From Hypholoma sublateritium FD-334 SS-4 (taxonomy: Eukaryota > Basidiomycota > Agaricomycetes > Agaricales > Strophariaceae), in assembly GCA_000827495.1 (NCBI GenBank), contig KN817535.1:361631-425630 (forward strand): a stretch of DNA of 64,000 nt. The letters are read 5' to 3'. The notes below the pieces were generated by a model, which worked only from the letters and a program-made list of their open reading frames with translations, did not search any database and had not been told where the DNA came from. Positions 22,374 through 33,210 of this stretch are shown one piece after another. Position 1 is the stretch's first letter; the number at the start of each line of letters is the position of its first letter. The translations under genes and the position numbers were made by a program.

Positions 22374-23942
22374 ATGTCTACACCTCCGCCCATTCAGCGC
22401 CTCGACACTGATATTCTTTACTATATCATCAATATGAACGCCGACATGTTCGAAGACGACACGGCCTTGATGACGACTCTGTCTACATCTCGCGTGTGCC
22501 AGGCCTGGCGCACTTTCATGATTAGCATTCCTTCCCTTTGGGCACATCTTATCGACCTCGATCGCCTGTACGGGAACCCAGACGATTGGATCCGTGAACT
22601 CTTTCGCCGGAGTGGGTCAGCGTTTCTGCATATCAAAGCACGGATATGTGCAGCCCATGCATTCCGTGACGTTACTATTCGTACAAAGTATATCCTTGAT
22701 ATCTTGGCTGAGAATTGGGGTCAAATTCAGAAGCTTGAAGCAGTCATCGTCGACATCGAAGATGGCGACCCGGCCAAATGGACACCATTTTTTCTCCCCG
22801 CGCCGCACCTCGAGTCCTTGAACCTCACTTTCTCAACCAGACGTTATCAATTTGAACCCATGCCGCTCTCATTTTTCAGCGCAAAATCTCCAATGCTGCG
22901 TAAATTCTGTTATATGGGGTCGTTGAGATTTGATCTTGCAGCCCCATGGCTGCATCAGCTTCATTCGATAGAACTCGGTATAACGCTGACAGCATACGAG
23001 GTGCTCAACGTACTCGAGTCGACGAAAACCTTGGTCGACCTCAAACTTGATAATCTGGTGGAGTATAAAGATATAATCCCCCCTCTCCCATTCGTTGCAC
23101 TCCCGAAACTCGTCCATTTAGTTTTAAATGTCTTTTACAGTTTCAACGCAGTCGCTGTGCTCCTGGATCACATACAAATACCCGATACTTGCTTACTGAA
23201 ATTTATAGCTCGTTCAATGGGACATCATGCCATCAACGTAATCACTCTGGGACGTATGATCCGGACACTATCTACCTACGCTCGGTGCTACTTCGCAAAA
23301 TACACACCTTCAAAAATATCACTCAGATACTCGCCCGAATTCTTCGTATTTGAGGATCAAACACACCCTGATAGTCACAATATCATATCTCGTATCGGAG
23401 TGGACTTCGAAGACTGCTTCCCATCACATGTATTTCCCATGCTACTGAGCGAGTTCTCACTTCCCGAGTTTACTAAAGTCAGCGAGTTCAGATTCAAATT
23501 GCTCAGCACCAGTACCTACAACCTTCCAGTTTCTGAATTTATTGCATTCATGGCAAGCCTCTCATCCATACACACACTCGACGTCGACCCTTCTGCACTC
23601 TGCTATCTCATGCACGTCCAGAGGGCCATCGAAACAGCGGATACCGGGACCTACTCCGTAATTCCATTCCCCGCACTCAAGGTTCTCAAGGTTCACCCAC
23701 TTCCTGGCTCTTCCTCCCGCGGCGCTTCCAGCCCTATTTCGGAATTTATCCTGGCGCGCATTACTCATGGCCTCCCAATCGACATCCTGGATTTCTCACA
23801 GGGCACTTTGGAAGTCCTGCCGTACATGTCGTTTTTCAGAGATGCATACGGCCTGAAGGTGCTCTGGCGGCGCATGTGGGAGTCAGAGAATGTCGAGTAC
23901 ATATGCGGTACCGGTAGCCCGCTGAATTTGCTGTCTGATTGA
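22374..23942 (+). CDS. F-box protein with LRR-like C-terminal region (F-box gene 1), 522 aa
   Basis: F-box proteins are substrate adaptors of SCF (Skp1-Cullin-F-box) ubiquitin ligases: the F-box binds Skp1 and the remainder selects the target. Here the F-box spans residues 7-65, with L-D-T-D-I-L-Y-Y-I-I-N-M-N-A-D-M-F, then S-R-V-C-Q-A-W-R and L-W-A-H-L-I-D-L. Downstream are leucine-rich strand-like segments (L-E-S-L-N-L, L-H-S-I-E-L, L-V-D-L-K-L-D-N-L, L-V-H-L-V-L). The C-terminal signature is G-L-K-V-L-W-R-R then Y-I-C-G. The gene is intronless. I chose the ATG at 22374, not the upstream one at 22242, because the extra 44 residues have no match in the paralogues. It pairs most closely with gene 2. 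The substrate is unknown. Confidence 0.85.
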   Translation: MSTPPPIQRLDTDILYYIINMNADMFEDDTALMTTLSTSRVCQAWRTFMISIPSLWAHLIDLDRLYGNPDDWIRELFRRSGSAFLHIKARICAAHAFRDVTIRTKYILDILAENWGQIQKLEAVIVDIEDGDPAKWTPFFLPAPHLESLNLTFSTRRYQFEPMPLSFFSAKSPMLRKFCYMGSLRFDLAAPWLHQLHSIELGITLTAYEVLNVLESTKTLVDLKLDNLVEYKDIIPPLPFVALPKLVHLVLNVFYSFNAVAVLLDHIQIPDTCLLKFIARSMGHHAINVITLGRMIRTLSTYARCYFAKYTPSKISLRYSPEFFVFEDQTHPDSHNIISRIGVDFEDCFPSHVFPMLLSEFSLPEFTKVSEFRFKLLSTSTYNLPVSEFIAFMASLSSIHTLDVDPSALCYLMHVQRAIETADTGTYSVIPFPALKVLKVHPLPGSSSRGASSPISEFILARITHGLPIDILDFSQGTLEVLPYMSFFRDAYGLKVLWRRMWESENVEYICGTGSPLNLLSD

Positions 23943-24408
23943 TTAGTAGATAGGTCAACCTTTCAATTATACTGCGTAACATACATGTAACTGCCTGAAC
24001 AGGGATTGGTACACCGATCGTGTTGGGTAGAATGGTATGGACATATTACATAGTGTAGTCTACTTCCGAGAAACGATTCTCCATGTGAGCATAGGCGGCA
24101 GACGGTGAACATAGCTCGCACAGAAATCTGAAATAGACGATCGGCAGCGGCGATTCGCAACGCGCTGGAGTATTCTGAGAGAGCCAGCGCTGTGGAGCTG
24201 AACGCGTGAGAAATGAACGTGTCGATGTGACGAGTACGCACCGTAAGAAGGAATGCGCCACACATGGATTGCAGCAACGCTAAGTAGAAAGGGCGCAACC
24301 GTGAAGGGTTATCGTTAATTGTGGCATAGCAAAGGAGTCAAGACATACGCTGATGTTCGGCCGGCGGGTCGGCGCCGCCTCAGCAGCCGCAAGGGAGGGC
24401 CAAATACT

Positions 24409-24508
24409 CCCGTCCTCCGACGACAGACTTCCAACAATCTGCGTACACAGGTATAGCATGCAGCAGGAACACCCGCTGCTGTTCCGACGTACTTCTCAGC
24501 GACGGCGG
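24409..24508 (+). repeat. inverted-repeat module, decayed copy M
   Basis: The right arm GACGGCGG (24501-24508) is kept. The left arm has drifted to CCCGTCC. The middle is recognisable as CAGGTATAGCATGCAGCAGG. Confidence 0.4.
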
Positions 24509-26117
24509 GCGTACATGGCATAGCTCATTGGCGAGGAAGGCAAGGGGACACGATGCATAATGTAGCGACACACCGGCTTTCGAAGTTTAAAGATGTAGAG
24601 CGATATTAGGCTTCCGCGGAGCTCGGAGTAGTCGCAGGAGACGCGCGAGCGATGTGTGCTATGGTGTTATATGCGTCTGATCTCGGTCTTCGAAACAATA
24701 TACCAAGGACAGAATACACATTACAATAGGTACACGCACTTTATAGAAGCGGATGGGTCTCTGGTGTATAGGGACTAGTTTTCCTAAGGTGGTCCCGAAC
24801 AAGCCGCAGTAGCTGAAGAACGTTAGAGCGACAAAGATAGATGACAGTAGTACAAGTCGGGACCAGGCAACCACTACGCACAGACCACCACCGGGCCGTC
24901 TCCGCACCGGCAGCCCGGCGCCGCTGGCGACACACCGCCGCTGAGTGTCTCCACCGCGTATCCACGGCACACACAGCCGCCCACCCAGTGCAGGCAATTT
25001 CAACAAACCATACACGCATCCCTGCAGGACGGCGCCGGCTACCGGAGTGTATCTGGCATGATGATCGAGTGCACTGCGGCGCGGCGTGCTGGAAATTCGA
25101 CGCGAGGATACATTCGACGCGAGGATACACAAACCTGGGAATGGCGCCATCGAGCTGGGAGCGACTCCATATATACATATCAAGAAATCCAGAAAATCAG
25201 CGCTTCGCTTCCTGCGCGCGCCGCACGCAACTACGTTCCAGCTCGAAGCATCCCGAGATCGAGATGGCCTGCAAACATTTCGCTCTCCTCTTTCACCAAC
25301 ACGCACATCGCACCTGATCGCGCGCTGCACCACCTCCACTCCTTCGCTGCGCAGATCACCATCCCTACGCGCGCCATCGCTCTCGATTCCCGCGTCCCAC
25401 CGCGCCGCGTCTATGCGCCGACGCTCCACGTCCGCGCCAAGCGCGCTCCTTCCAACAATGCGACGCTGGACGCGCATGAAAATCGCATGACAGGCCTCGC
25501 GGTCTCCGCCCTCAGCGCACACAGCGCAGGCTCGCAACGAAAAAACTACCACGCAGGCTAGCATGCGTCGCCCTGGTGCCGTTTCCTACCCTAAGAAGGG
25601 CGTGCTGGCGCGCGTGGAGGGCTTACAGCGTGTACACGCTGTGAGGTGAGCGGACGGTGGAAAGTCCAAGTATATAGCACATGCGGTTGGTGGAAAGGGG
25701 AAGGAAGATGAATAGGTAGTATGACCACGCACCACGACGCCCCGGGTCGGCGAGAGAGTTATGTGTCGAGCCTGCCGCGCGTCTGATGGGATAGGGGACA
25801 GCAATGGAGAAAGATTCTGAGCAGACCAGTACACGGCTGCAATGATTAGCGGGCACGCACCAAGAAGAGACACGCGCTGCGTTTTGCCCGCGCGGATGGC
25901 TGATGGGATGGGCGATGACGGTGAACGAGGGCCGCTATGAGCCATCGCATGACGGGATGTGAGTAGAGACCCCACCACATGCACGCTATCCACAGATCGG
26001 CGAGCCAGCGTCTCCTGATCACCTGCAGGAGAGGGACATCCTGCACGGTGGTGAGAAATAGGGGTCAGCGATACGGAAGACGGGCGATAGCGGAGCCATG
26101 TACTGCACACGGACACA

Positions 26118-26229
26118 CCGCCGTCCAGGGAACGAGCGCGAATTCATCATCATATGTCCGCGCGCATAGGCATCTAGCATGTGCCAGAATCGCTCGCTGC
26201 AGCGCAGGCATGCTTCGCAAGGACGGCGG
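26118..26229 (+). repeat. inverted-repeat module, copy G
   Basis: Outer arms CCGCCGTCC (26118-26126) and GGACGGCGG (26221-26229) are perfectly complementary although the 94 bases between them differ at many positions from copies A-D. Confidence 0.65.
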
Positions 26230-26577
26230 AGTGCTGAACGGAAGCGGCATGGACGGCGTGAAAGGATGGGAGTGAGTATAAGGGAACACGGAACATGCAG
26301 TGGAGGCGCACCATATTCCACAAACGACATGATGCATCCGCCAGTGCCCGAAGTTGGTGAGAAGGAGCGAGTCGCGCCTACGTTCGGGCCTCTATTATCA
26401 CGGTGTTAAAACATTGGAGCAGCTCTAAAGAAAATAATCCACGTACATTCCGGAGGTGCATATTGAAGCCCGCGTGGAAGGGCACCAGGCAAGGCTCGGC
26501 GTAGCGGTCTTGTGCACGGAGGCCGCACATCGTGCGTGGGGGCAGGAGGAAAGGAACGACGATACCGCTCCGCGAAA

Positions 26578-26618
26578 GTACCACGCACAGACCGCCACGT
26601 GGTCCGCCTCGGGCCGTC
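26578..26618 (+). promoter_or_regulatory. promoter-side anchor of F-box gene 2
   Basis: A block beginning TACCACGCACAGACCGCC and continuing CGGGCCGTCTCGCC lies about 380 bases upstream of the gene 2 start. The same block is at 31618-31658 and 37711-37750, and a shorter form is at 56950 before gene 5. Its recurrence ahead of several F-box genes makes a promoter role plausible. Confidence 0.4.
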
Positions 26619-26956
26619 TCGCCTGCCTCGCCTCCATGCTCGAAATCGGCACGGAGAACCGGGGACAAGATATACTACTTTTCTATGGCATGATAAATAA
26701 ATTAGATTTATTTCGAAGTGGGAATTATATCCGGCAAACATAAATCGGTAGATGCAGGTATTAAATTTCACTGTCGCGTTCTGTAAAAAAACGCCTTCGA
26801 CCCAAGTAGACACGTGTCTATTAATGACCTGGGTCCGCTCTCAGGCTCGTCGTAGCTACTAGAATGCTGTGTCTACACGTTTCAATCACTGCTCCTTCCC
26901 TCCATTCCCGCCATAGAGCGTTGTTTCGAAGAACTCAAAGTGTATTAAAATCTAAG

Positions 26957-28504
26957 ATGTCTTCACTTCCACCTGACTCTCCCATCAAACGCCTCAGCAC
27001 CGACGTTCTTTGCTATATCATTAACATGAATGCTGACATGTTCGACGACAGCGCTGCGCTGAAGACGGTTCTGTCGACATCTTGCGTGTGCCGCTCCTGG
27101 CGCACTCTCATGCTTAGGACGCCTACTATTTGGGCTCATCTTATCGACCTTGGTCACCTGCACGGACGCGAAGACGAGTGGAGGTGCGAACTCGTACGCA
27201 GGACTGGGACAGCGTTGCTGTGGGTCAAAGCAAATAGATGCGTCGCGCACGGTGGCTCACCTGACGCTACCCGGAGCTGTACACAGTTTTTCCTCGACTT
27301 TCTAGGCAACAATTTGGGTCGAATTCAGAAGTGTGAAGCAAGTATCGACGGCGTTTACGTGGACCCAGCCCAATGGACACCATTTTCACGCCCCGCGCCA
27401 CACCTCGAGTCATTTGCTCTCTATTCAGATAATCCAGCAGTCAATTCCGAACCTCCATTCCACTCGTTTTTCGGAGGTGGTGCTCCAATGCTACGTAAAT
27501 TCTATTCTAACACGTTTCGATCCAATATTGCGTCCCCGTGGCTACATCAACTTCGTTACATGCACCTCAGCTCGAGGCTAACAGTCTTTGGGACACTTGA
27601 GGCGCTCTTTTTGACAAAAAACATAGTCAACCTCCGACTTGATAATCTGGAAATGGGGGATATGGCCTTTCCGCTCCGTTTTGTCGCACTCCCAAAACTT
27701 TCTTATTTAATCTTGAACTCTTTCGACGAGTGCCACGCAGGCTCAGTACTCATTGACCACATGCAAATCCCAGATTCTTGTATCCTTCAATTTATAGCGA
27801 ATGATATCCCGGCCGAGGAAGTAGCCAGCGACATCATTCTGCGCCATGTTTCCCGGACAGTCTCTACATACGCTCGACGCTACTTCACCTATAAAACACC
27901 GACAAAGATATCACTCACATTCTCGACCACCTACTTTGTGCTTGCAGATAAAACATCCCGCAATGATCTCAACTTCAAATTTACCTTGGATTTAGACTAC
28001 GGAGCCAGATTCCCACCGCATGCATTTTCAACCCTGCTGAGCGAGTTTACCCTTCCCGAGTTCACTAATATCACCGACCTTAAATTTGAAATGAACTACG
28101 GCGTAGACCTTCCGGTCTCCGAATCTATCGCATTAATGACATGCTTCCCATCTGTGCACATAATTGATGTCAACTCTATTGCGCTTCTGCATCTCATCCA
28201 CGTCCAGGAGGCCATCATACGAGGGGACGGCGGGACCAATTCCACATGTCTATTGCCCGGACTCAGGGTTCTCAAGGCGCGCCGCGCTGCGGACTACGTG
28301 TTGAGATACATTCTGGCACGCAAGGCCCACGGCCATGCAATCGATATCCTAGATATTACACGGGGACCTTTGGACGCCCTCCCAGACATGTCCATTTTCC
28401 GAGAAGCAGATGGCTTGAAGGTACTCTGGCGGCGCATTTTTGCCTCAGAAGATTCCGAATATATATGCGGTCCTGGTCGCCCTCAAAACCTGCTGTCTAC
28501 TTGA
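26957..28504 (+). CDS. F-box protein with LRR-like C-terminal region (F-box gene 2), 515 aa
   Basis: This is a close relative of gene 1 and a presumed SCF ubiquitin-ligase adaptor. The F-box is at about residues 9-68 (L-S-T-D-V-L-C-Y-I-I-N-M-N-A-D-M-F, then C-V-C-R-S-W-R, then I-W-A-H-L-I-D-L). The middle keeps the H-L-E-S, A-P-M-L-R-K-F and L-R-L-D-N-L segments, and the end keeps G-L-K-V-L-W-R-R, Y-I-C-G and L-L-S-T. It has no introns. The ATG at 26957 matches the gene 1 start; the upstream in-frame ATG at 26864 would add 31 unrelated residues. Immediately after its stop lies the C-terminal piece of a different F-box gene (28507-28811), which suggests unequal exchange within the array. Confidence 0.85.
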   Translation: MSSLPPDSPIKRLSTDVLCYIINMNADMFDDSAALKTVLSTSCVCRSWRTLMLRTPTIWAHLIDLGHLHGREDEWRCELVRRTGTALLWVKANRCVAHGGSPDATRSCTQFFLDFLGNNLGRIQKCEASIDGVYVDPAQWTPFSRPAPHLESFALYSDNPAVNSEPPFHSFFGGGAPMLRKFYSNTFRSNIASPWLHQLRYMHLSSRLTVFGTLEALFLTKNIVNLRLDNLEMGDMAFPLRFVALPKLSYLILNSFDECHAGSVLIDHMQIPDSCILQFIANDIPAEEVASDIILRHVSRTVSTYARRYFTYKTPTKISLTFSTTYFVLADKTSRNDLNFKFTLDLDYGARFPPHAFSTLLSEFTLPEFTNITDLKFEMNYGVDLPVSESIALMTCFPSVHIIDVNSIALLHLIHVQEAIIRGDGGTNSTCLLPGLRVLKARRAADYVLRYILARKAHGHAIDILDITRGPLDALPDMSIFREADGLKVLWRRIFASEDSEYICGPGRPQNLLST

Positions 28505-28506
28505 AA

Positions 28507-28811
28507 AGCATATTGCTCGAGCGGTCGAAGATATTTTCCCATTCTTCAAAGTCATTTCCGTCCCGAAGTCATCCATTCCACCTTCTGAACTGGGCACTTG
28601 TGCGAAATTCATTCGGTCGAGGGTGGGAGATGGCTGTCCTATCACTACGCTGGACCTAACGAGCGTCCATCCTTTCAAATCCCCACCCAATTTGGAAGCG
28701 TTTGCAGAAGTCAAGGGCCTGAAGGTGCTGTATAAACGCTCATCGGTGTTGGGAATTTTTGAACACACGTGCGGCAGCGACAATCGGGCCAGACACATCG
28801 ATCCAATGTAG
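28507..28811 (+). pseudogene. C-terminal fragment of another F-box family gene
   Basis: In a different frame from gene 2, and starting right after its stop, about 100 residues match the tails of genes 3, 4 and 5. The shared segments are C-P-I-T-T-L-D-L-T (gene 5: C-S-I-T-T-L-D-L-T), S-P-P-N-L-E-A-F-A-E-V-K-G-L-K-V-L-Y-K-R and F-E-H-T-C-G-S. The frame stays open to a stop at 28809. The F-box and middle are absent, so it is a truncated copy and not a gene. Its junction with gene 2 marks a recombination point. Confidence 0.75.
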
Positions 28812-30834
28812 TACGCATACCTATATTGTAATTGTACCGAGAGCGGATATCAGTAGCAGGAGTTTATGTAATTTCCCCTGGCTACCCGAACGATGAGACG
28901 GCTAGAATATATATAAATATGATTCCCCGCACCTCGTTTGTCCAAGCGCGCTAAAACTGGGAACATGAAAGCCTGGACGACCAGCAACAATGTGTCCCAA
29001 CGGCGAGGACGCATGATAGGAGACATCTCTGATTATGGGCGCGTCAGATGTTACCGTCGCTGAGAAGACTCCACAGACGCGCATTCACGTAGAACAGATC
29101 ATTCACAGTAGGACCGGCTGCTGTTGAGGGCCAGGTACAACAAGTGTACCGCGCTGGAAACATGGAGTAGTACACTGCGCCGCAGCATATCCCGAAAGCA
29201 CAGACATATGTGAATGCAACAAGGCGGGTACAGCATGCGTGTTGCTTACGACGTGTTGGCTACCCCATGCACGCAGCCAGCGGGCGATCGATGAGAGGAA
29301 GGGAGAAACACACCGCAGATTCAATGACGCTGAGGTAGGACATGTCGCGGCAGTCGATCACACAAAAGAAGATATGAATACGCATAGGTGAAGGCGAAAC
29401 CTCGACGGGCTCTGCCGAGCTAATCAGATGGACGACTAAATAAAGCAACCAATGTAACGAACACGCACCAGATGGCCGATAAAAGTGGAATAAATGCGAT
29501 AGGAGGCTGGGATAGACCATCGACATGCATCATCGTATGACGGGAGTGAATTCTGAATCGTATGTATGCAAGACGATGTTGGGCCGGCGGGTTGAGAGCC
29601 GCAAAATACGCATACCGCCGTCCAATGGGGGTGCAGCATGTAGTCCACGCGCACAGGTCCAGCATATGCTAGAAACACTTGCTGCAGCGCACACGTTCTT
29701 TTTATGGACGGCGGAGTGTGCAGCGCATAGCGCACGGGGTGGGGGGGACAGTATGGCATAGGGTACATAACAAATGAACGTACCAGCTTTCAAATTTCAC
29801 CAATGAAGTGACAAGCGTCCAGAGCATTCAGACGATTGGACAAGCGCGACGGTGTTCTATAATGAGACCATGTCATAAGACGTGGCAGGACCGTAAAAAT
29901 TCATTCTACGCACTTTACAGCCGCGGGTTGATCTCTCGCAGACAGTGAGAAGCCGTGGTGGGGTGGTCCTCCGTGTGTTATAGTATCTGGAAGACATAGA
30001 GCGACAAGGGTAGACGAGAAACGTATGCGGCGAATCGGGACCGCAAAGATCACCGGCGGTCCCGCGCCGCTCCAGGACCGTGCACGGGCGTCTCCACGGG
30101 GTTGTCCACGATGCACATTTCAAAATAGCCTGCGAGGATCCCATTCTCTCTGTCGCGAATACGCATACCGCGCCCCATCAGCGCCGTATCACCTACACTC
30201 CATCCCTGCGCCGATCACCACCCCGCGCGCGTGGATACCACTTCAATTCTCGCGTCATCGCTGAAGCCCATCCACGCCCCCGGTACGGACATCCCGCGCA
30301 AGCGCACACAACGCATGTAGGTGTATGCCCTCAAACACGCGGGATAGCATGCGCTGTTGTAGCGCATACACCGACCATTTACCGGCCTCAGATGGCCGGC
30401 GCTGGCCGGCGCGTGGAGTGGACAGGACACACGTTGTGAGTCGCAGGGGCAGCGTGTAAGAGGAAGAGAGGGATTGTCTGGATATGATGGGATAGCGAAG
30501 CGGACCACGCTGTCGAACGGCGCACCAGGGGTGTATGGTACGCGTGCCCCGCACCCCAGCGCACAGTACGTACTGTATCCAGCTGAAACATGCGGTTACG
30601 CCTGAACGCATGTACATGTTCATACGCGGCTCTATGCTGATCTTATAGAAGTACTGGCGCTGTGGATGGACTGGTAAGCGTGCCAGCGGTCGGGAAGGGG
30701 CGTGGAAAGGAGGGCAGACAGATATGTTGGGATAGGGTGGGGGATATGAATAGACAGGATGATCACACACCCACGTTGGATCATAAAATAATATTTATGT
30801 CGTGCATTGAACCTGCCACGCGCCCGGAGATGGG
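28812..30834 (+). repeat. decayed repeat modules after F-box gene 2
   Basis: Contains an inverted-repeat module at 29615-29714 and weaker remnants of the neighbouring modules (CATCGTATGACGGGAGTG near 29531). Small minus-strand ORFs (up to 171 aa) show no recognisable domain. No gene is supported. Confidence 0.45.
29615..29714 (+). repeat. inverted-repeat module, copy H
   Basis: Outer arms CCGCCGTCC (29615-29623) and GGACGGCGG (29706-29714) are perfect. The middle retains AGGTCCAGCATATGCTAG and TGCTGCAGCGC. Confidence 0.65.
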
Positions 30835-31188
30835 AACAGGGACCGCGTAGAAGTGGGTGTCCTGATAAGTCGGGGCTGGGGAACAGTTCAACTTCAGAGA
30901 TGAATGAACGGATATAATGGACACGCACCACAACAGTCAGCGCACTGACAACTCATCGGAGGGGCAATGGGGGCGAAGAAGGTTCGCCGGGCGCCATCGC
31001 ACGACGGGATAGGATCCGCGGCTCCACCATGCGTATACGCATCGCAGAACCAGCAACGATATTCCGCCTGATCAATTGATCAGCCGCGGGAGCGGGACAT
31101 CCTGCACAGCAGTGAGAAAGCATAGTTGATGATACGGAAGGGCAGCGACTGCTATCGCAGAAGAGCGTGAAGTACTGCTACAGGCACA

Positions 31189-31286
31189 CCGCCGTGTACA
31201 ATAGTGGTATCAGCCCGCAAGAAGAGGCGTCCAGCATGAGCTAGACGCACTCGCTCCGACGCGGGCATGTTTCTCTGCGACGGCGG
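31189..31286 (+). repeat. inverted-repeat module, copy I
   Basis: The arms are shortened to CCGCCGT and ACGGCGG but are still complementary. The middle has GGCGTCCAGCATGAGCTAG. Confidence 0.6.
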
Positions 31287-32963
31287 GGAGCGGGCACAGC
31301 AGCGGCGGGAACAGGATGAAGGAGCGGGGGAGATGCATCACGAAGTGGAGACACACCAGGTCCCCCAACTACGCGAATCCTCCCCAAGAACCCAGCAGTC
31401 GGTGAAGAAGAGGGCGAGCGATGGGTGACTCTGCGATGGTGTCAGACTAAGAGCAGCTCGATAGGGAATGATACACGTACATTTGAGAGGCGCATCATGA
31501 CGCGTAGGCGAGAAATCCACGGGAAATGTTTGATATACCGGTGCAGTGCGGAGTGGCCGCACATCGTGCGTGGGGGCAGGAGGCAAGTAGCGCGACGATG
31601 ACAGCACCCCCGGGCCACTACCACGCACGGACCACCGCGTGGTCCGCGTCGGGCCGTCTCGCCTGTCCTGGTCGGTTCGAGATGCCTCTTATGATATAGA
31701 CGGTACGCTCTGCATCTCGCGGTGCCTCCATAGAATCCTGAGAGCGGGAGAAGCGCCTCGGTACCCAGAGCCATTCAGGGCGGGTGTCGGTAAATTGCAC
31801 ACGCGCCCGGGGACATACTCCACACGTACATAAGTTATCTACGGCGCCGTGAACGGCGAATGATACGTCGCTTTTCTGCGCTATCGCATAACTGTATTTT
31901 TATCGCGGTTAATTGTAAATAGAACAAAGGAAAAATTAATGTACCATGCAAATATCAGTGTGTATTTTCTGAAAAACACCCAAGAATCTCCTCTGTTCAA
32001 AGACTGCCGGATTAATCGCAGATAATACCGTCCCAGGAGTAGTCCAACCTCGCTGGGTATTGGTACACTGACCAGAGAGCGGTACATTGTCTCCACGATA
32101 GAAGGCTTCGTATGCAAGTCGGGAGAAGTGCCTCCGCACCCAGAGCCACAGCGCGAGCCACAGCGAATTCAACTACACGCACGAGAAAATACACGTAAAA
32201 AGCATAAAGACGCTCATCCCCGGCGTGTAGCAAGCATTTCAGTCGCCGCTATAGTGCACAGGGGTGCTAAGGAGCGCGCGCACGGATGGTGTGAGCACAT
32301 TATATCCGTATTCAGAGGAGAACGTGCAACGGTGGACTGTGGAACAGGCGCTGAAGTACATAAACATATCTATGCACGGCCCCGATACCAACGCTGCGCG
32401 CAGATCAAGCATCGTGAGAACAAAGGAGGGATCGTACTGCGAATTGAACGCCAGCTAGCCTCTACCGCAGTCTATTCTTCACTCGGCTAAGCGCACCCCG
32501 CCGTGTACACTCAGAAGCTCCAAACTCATGATCACCCCGAACATAAATCCACAGCCGCATCGAATAAAGCACCTTTCACCCAGAGTGTCAGAGAGTGTCC
32601 AATGTAGAAAGCCACCCGCATCCCCGCCTCTCCGTTGAGCACACAGCGCCAGGAATACGCAATTTATATGCACGCTCGGGGTGTAAATCACCGCAGCGAC
32701 AAGTGTCCATGCAGCGAGGCGCCGTGTCGGCGCCGCGTCGTGCGAGACGATTCGACCGGGACAACTGACTGTCATCAGAATGGCTGATGGTGAGTGGATG
32801 GGAGGACATAGGGGCTGGCACGACCAGAAAGCGTCCACAGATGGCCGCACATCACACAGCATATTTTATCGAGATGATAGGAGTATCCATGCATACCGGT
32901 AAGGAGACAGGAAGCACGATGTTTATGCGCCCCGAATTCCACAAATGGCGCGATTCAGCTACA

Positions 32964-33058
32964 ACAGTCCAAATGGTGTCATTCCTGTCCTCTTCCAGGT
33001 GTCTCCCCAATCCAGGTCCCTTCGAGAGGATGGGCATGAGACTACTTACAGTCCAAAT
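32964..33058 (+). repeat. 84-bp extra segment between 11-bp direct repeats, upstream of F-box gene 3
   Basis: ACAGTCCAAAT occurs at 32964-32974 and again at 33048-33058. The equivalent place upstream of gene 4 (39254-39264) has a single copy and lacks the 84 bases between. Either gene 4 lost it by recombination between the repeats, or gene 3 gained it. Confidence 0.7.
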
Positions 33059-33210
33059 GCCAAAGCAATCGGTGAAGAAGAGGATCAAGCGCCGGCTTGT
33101 GGTATTCACGTGACCGTGTTGGAAGGTGATGTTGGCACGACCAAACCACGAGCTGGTTGAGTCATTGACCTAACTGCTCGCCATCTTCAACGCTGACCGC
33201 CATCTCAAGG

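Larger units (their letters stand above)
23943..26577 (+). repeat. decayed repeat modules between F-box genes 1 and 2
   Basis: Diverged copies of modules from the left block occur here: an inverted-repeat module at about 24409-24508, a promoter-side anchor at 24869-24900, and a second inverted-repeat module at 26118-26229. Two unit remnants are thus present. The 301-aa minus-strand ORF at 24659-25564 crosses these modules and has no recognisable domain. No gene is supported. Confidence 0.5.

Noticed and set aside
24659..25564. 301-residue minus-strand ORF upstream of F-box gene 2
   Set aside because: Covers an anchor block and decayed modules; no recognisable motif.
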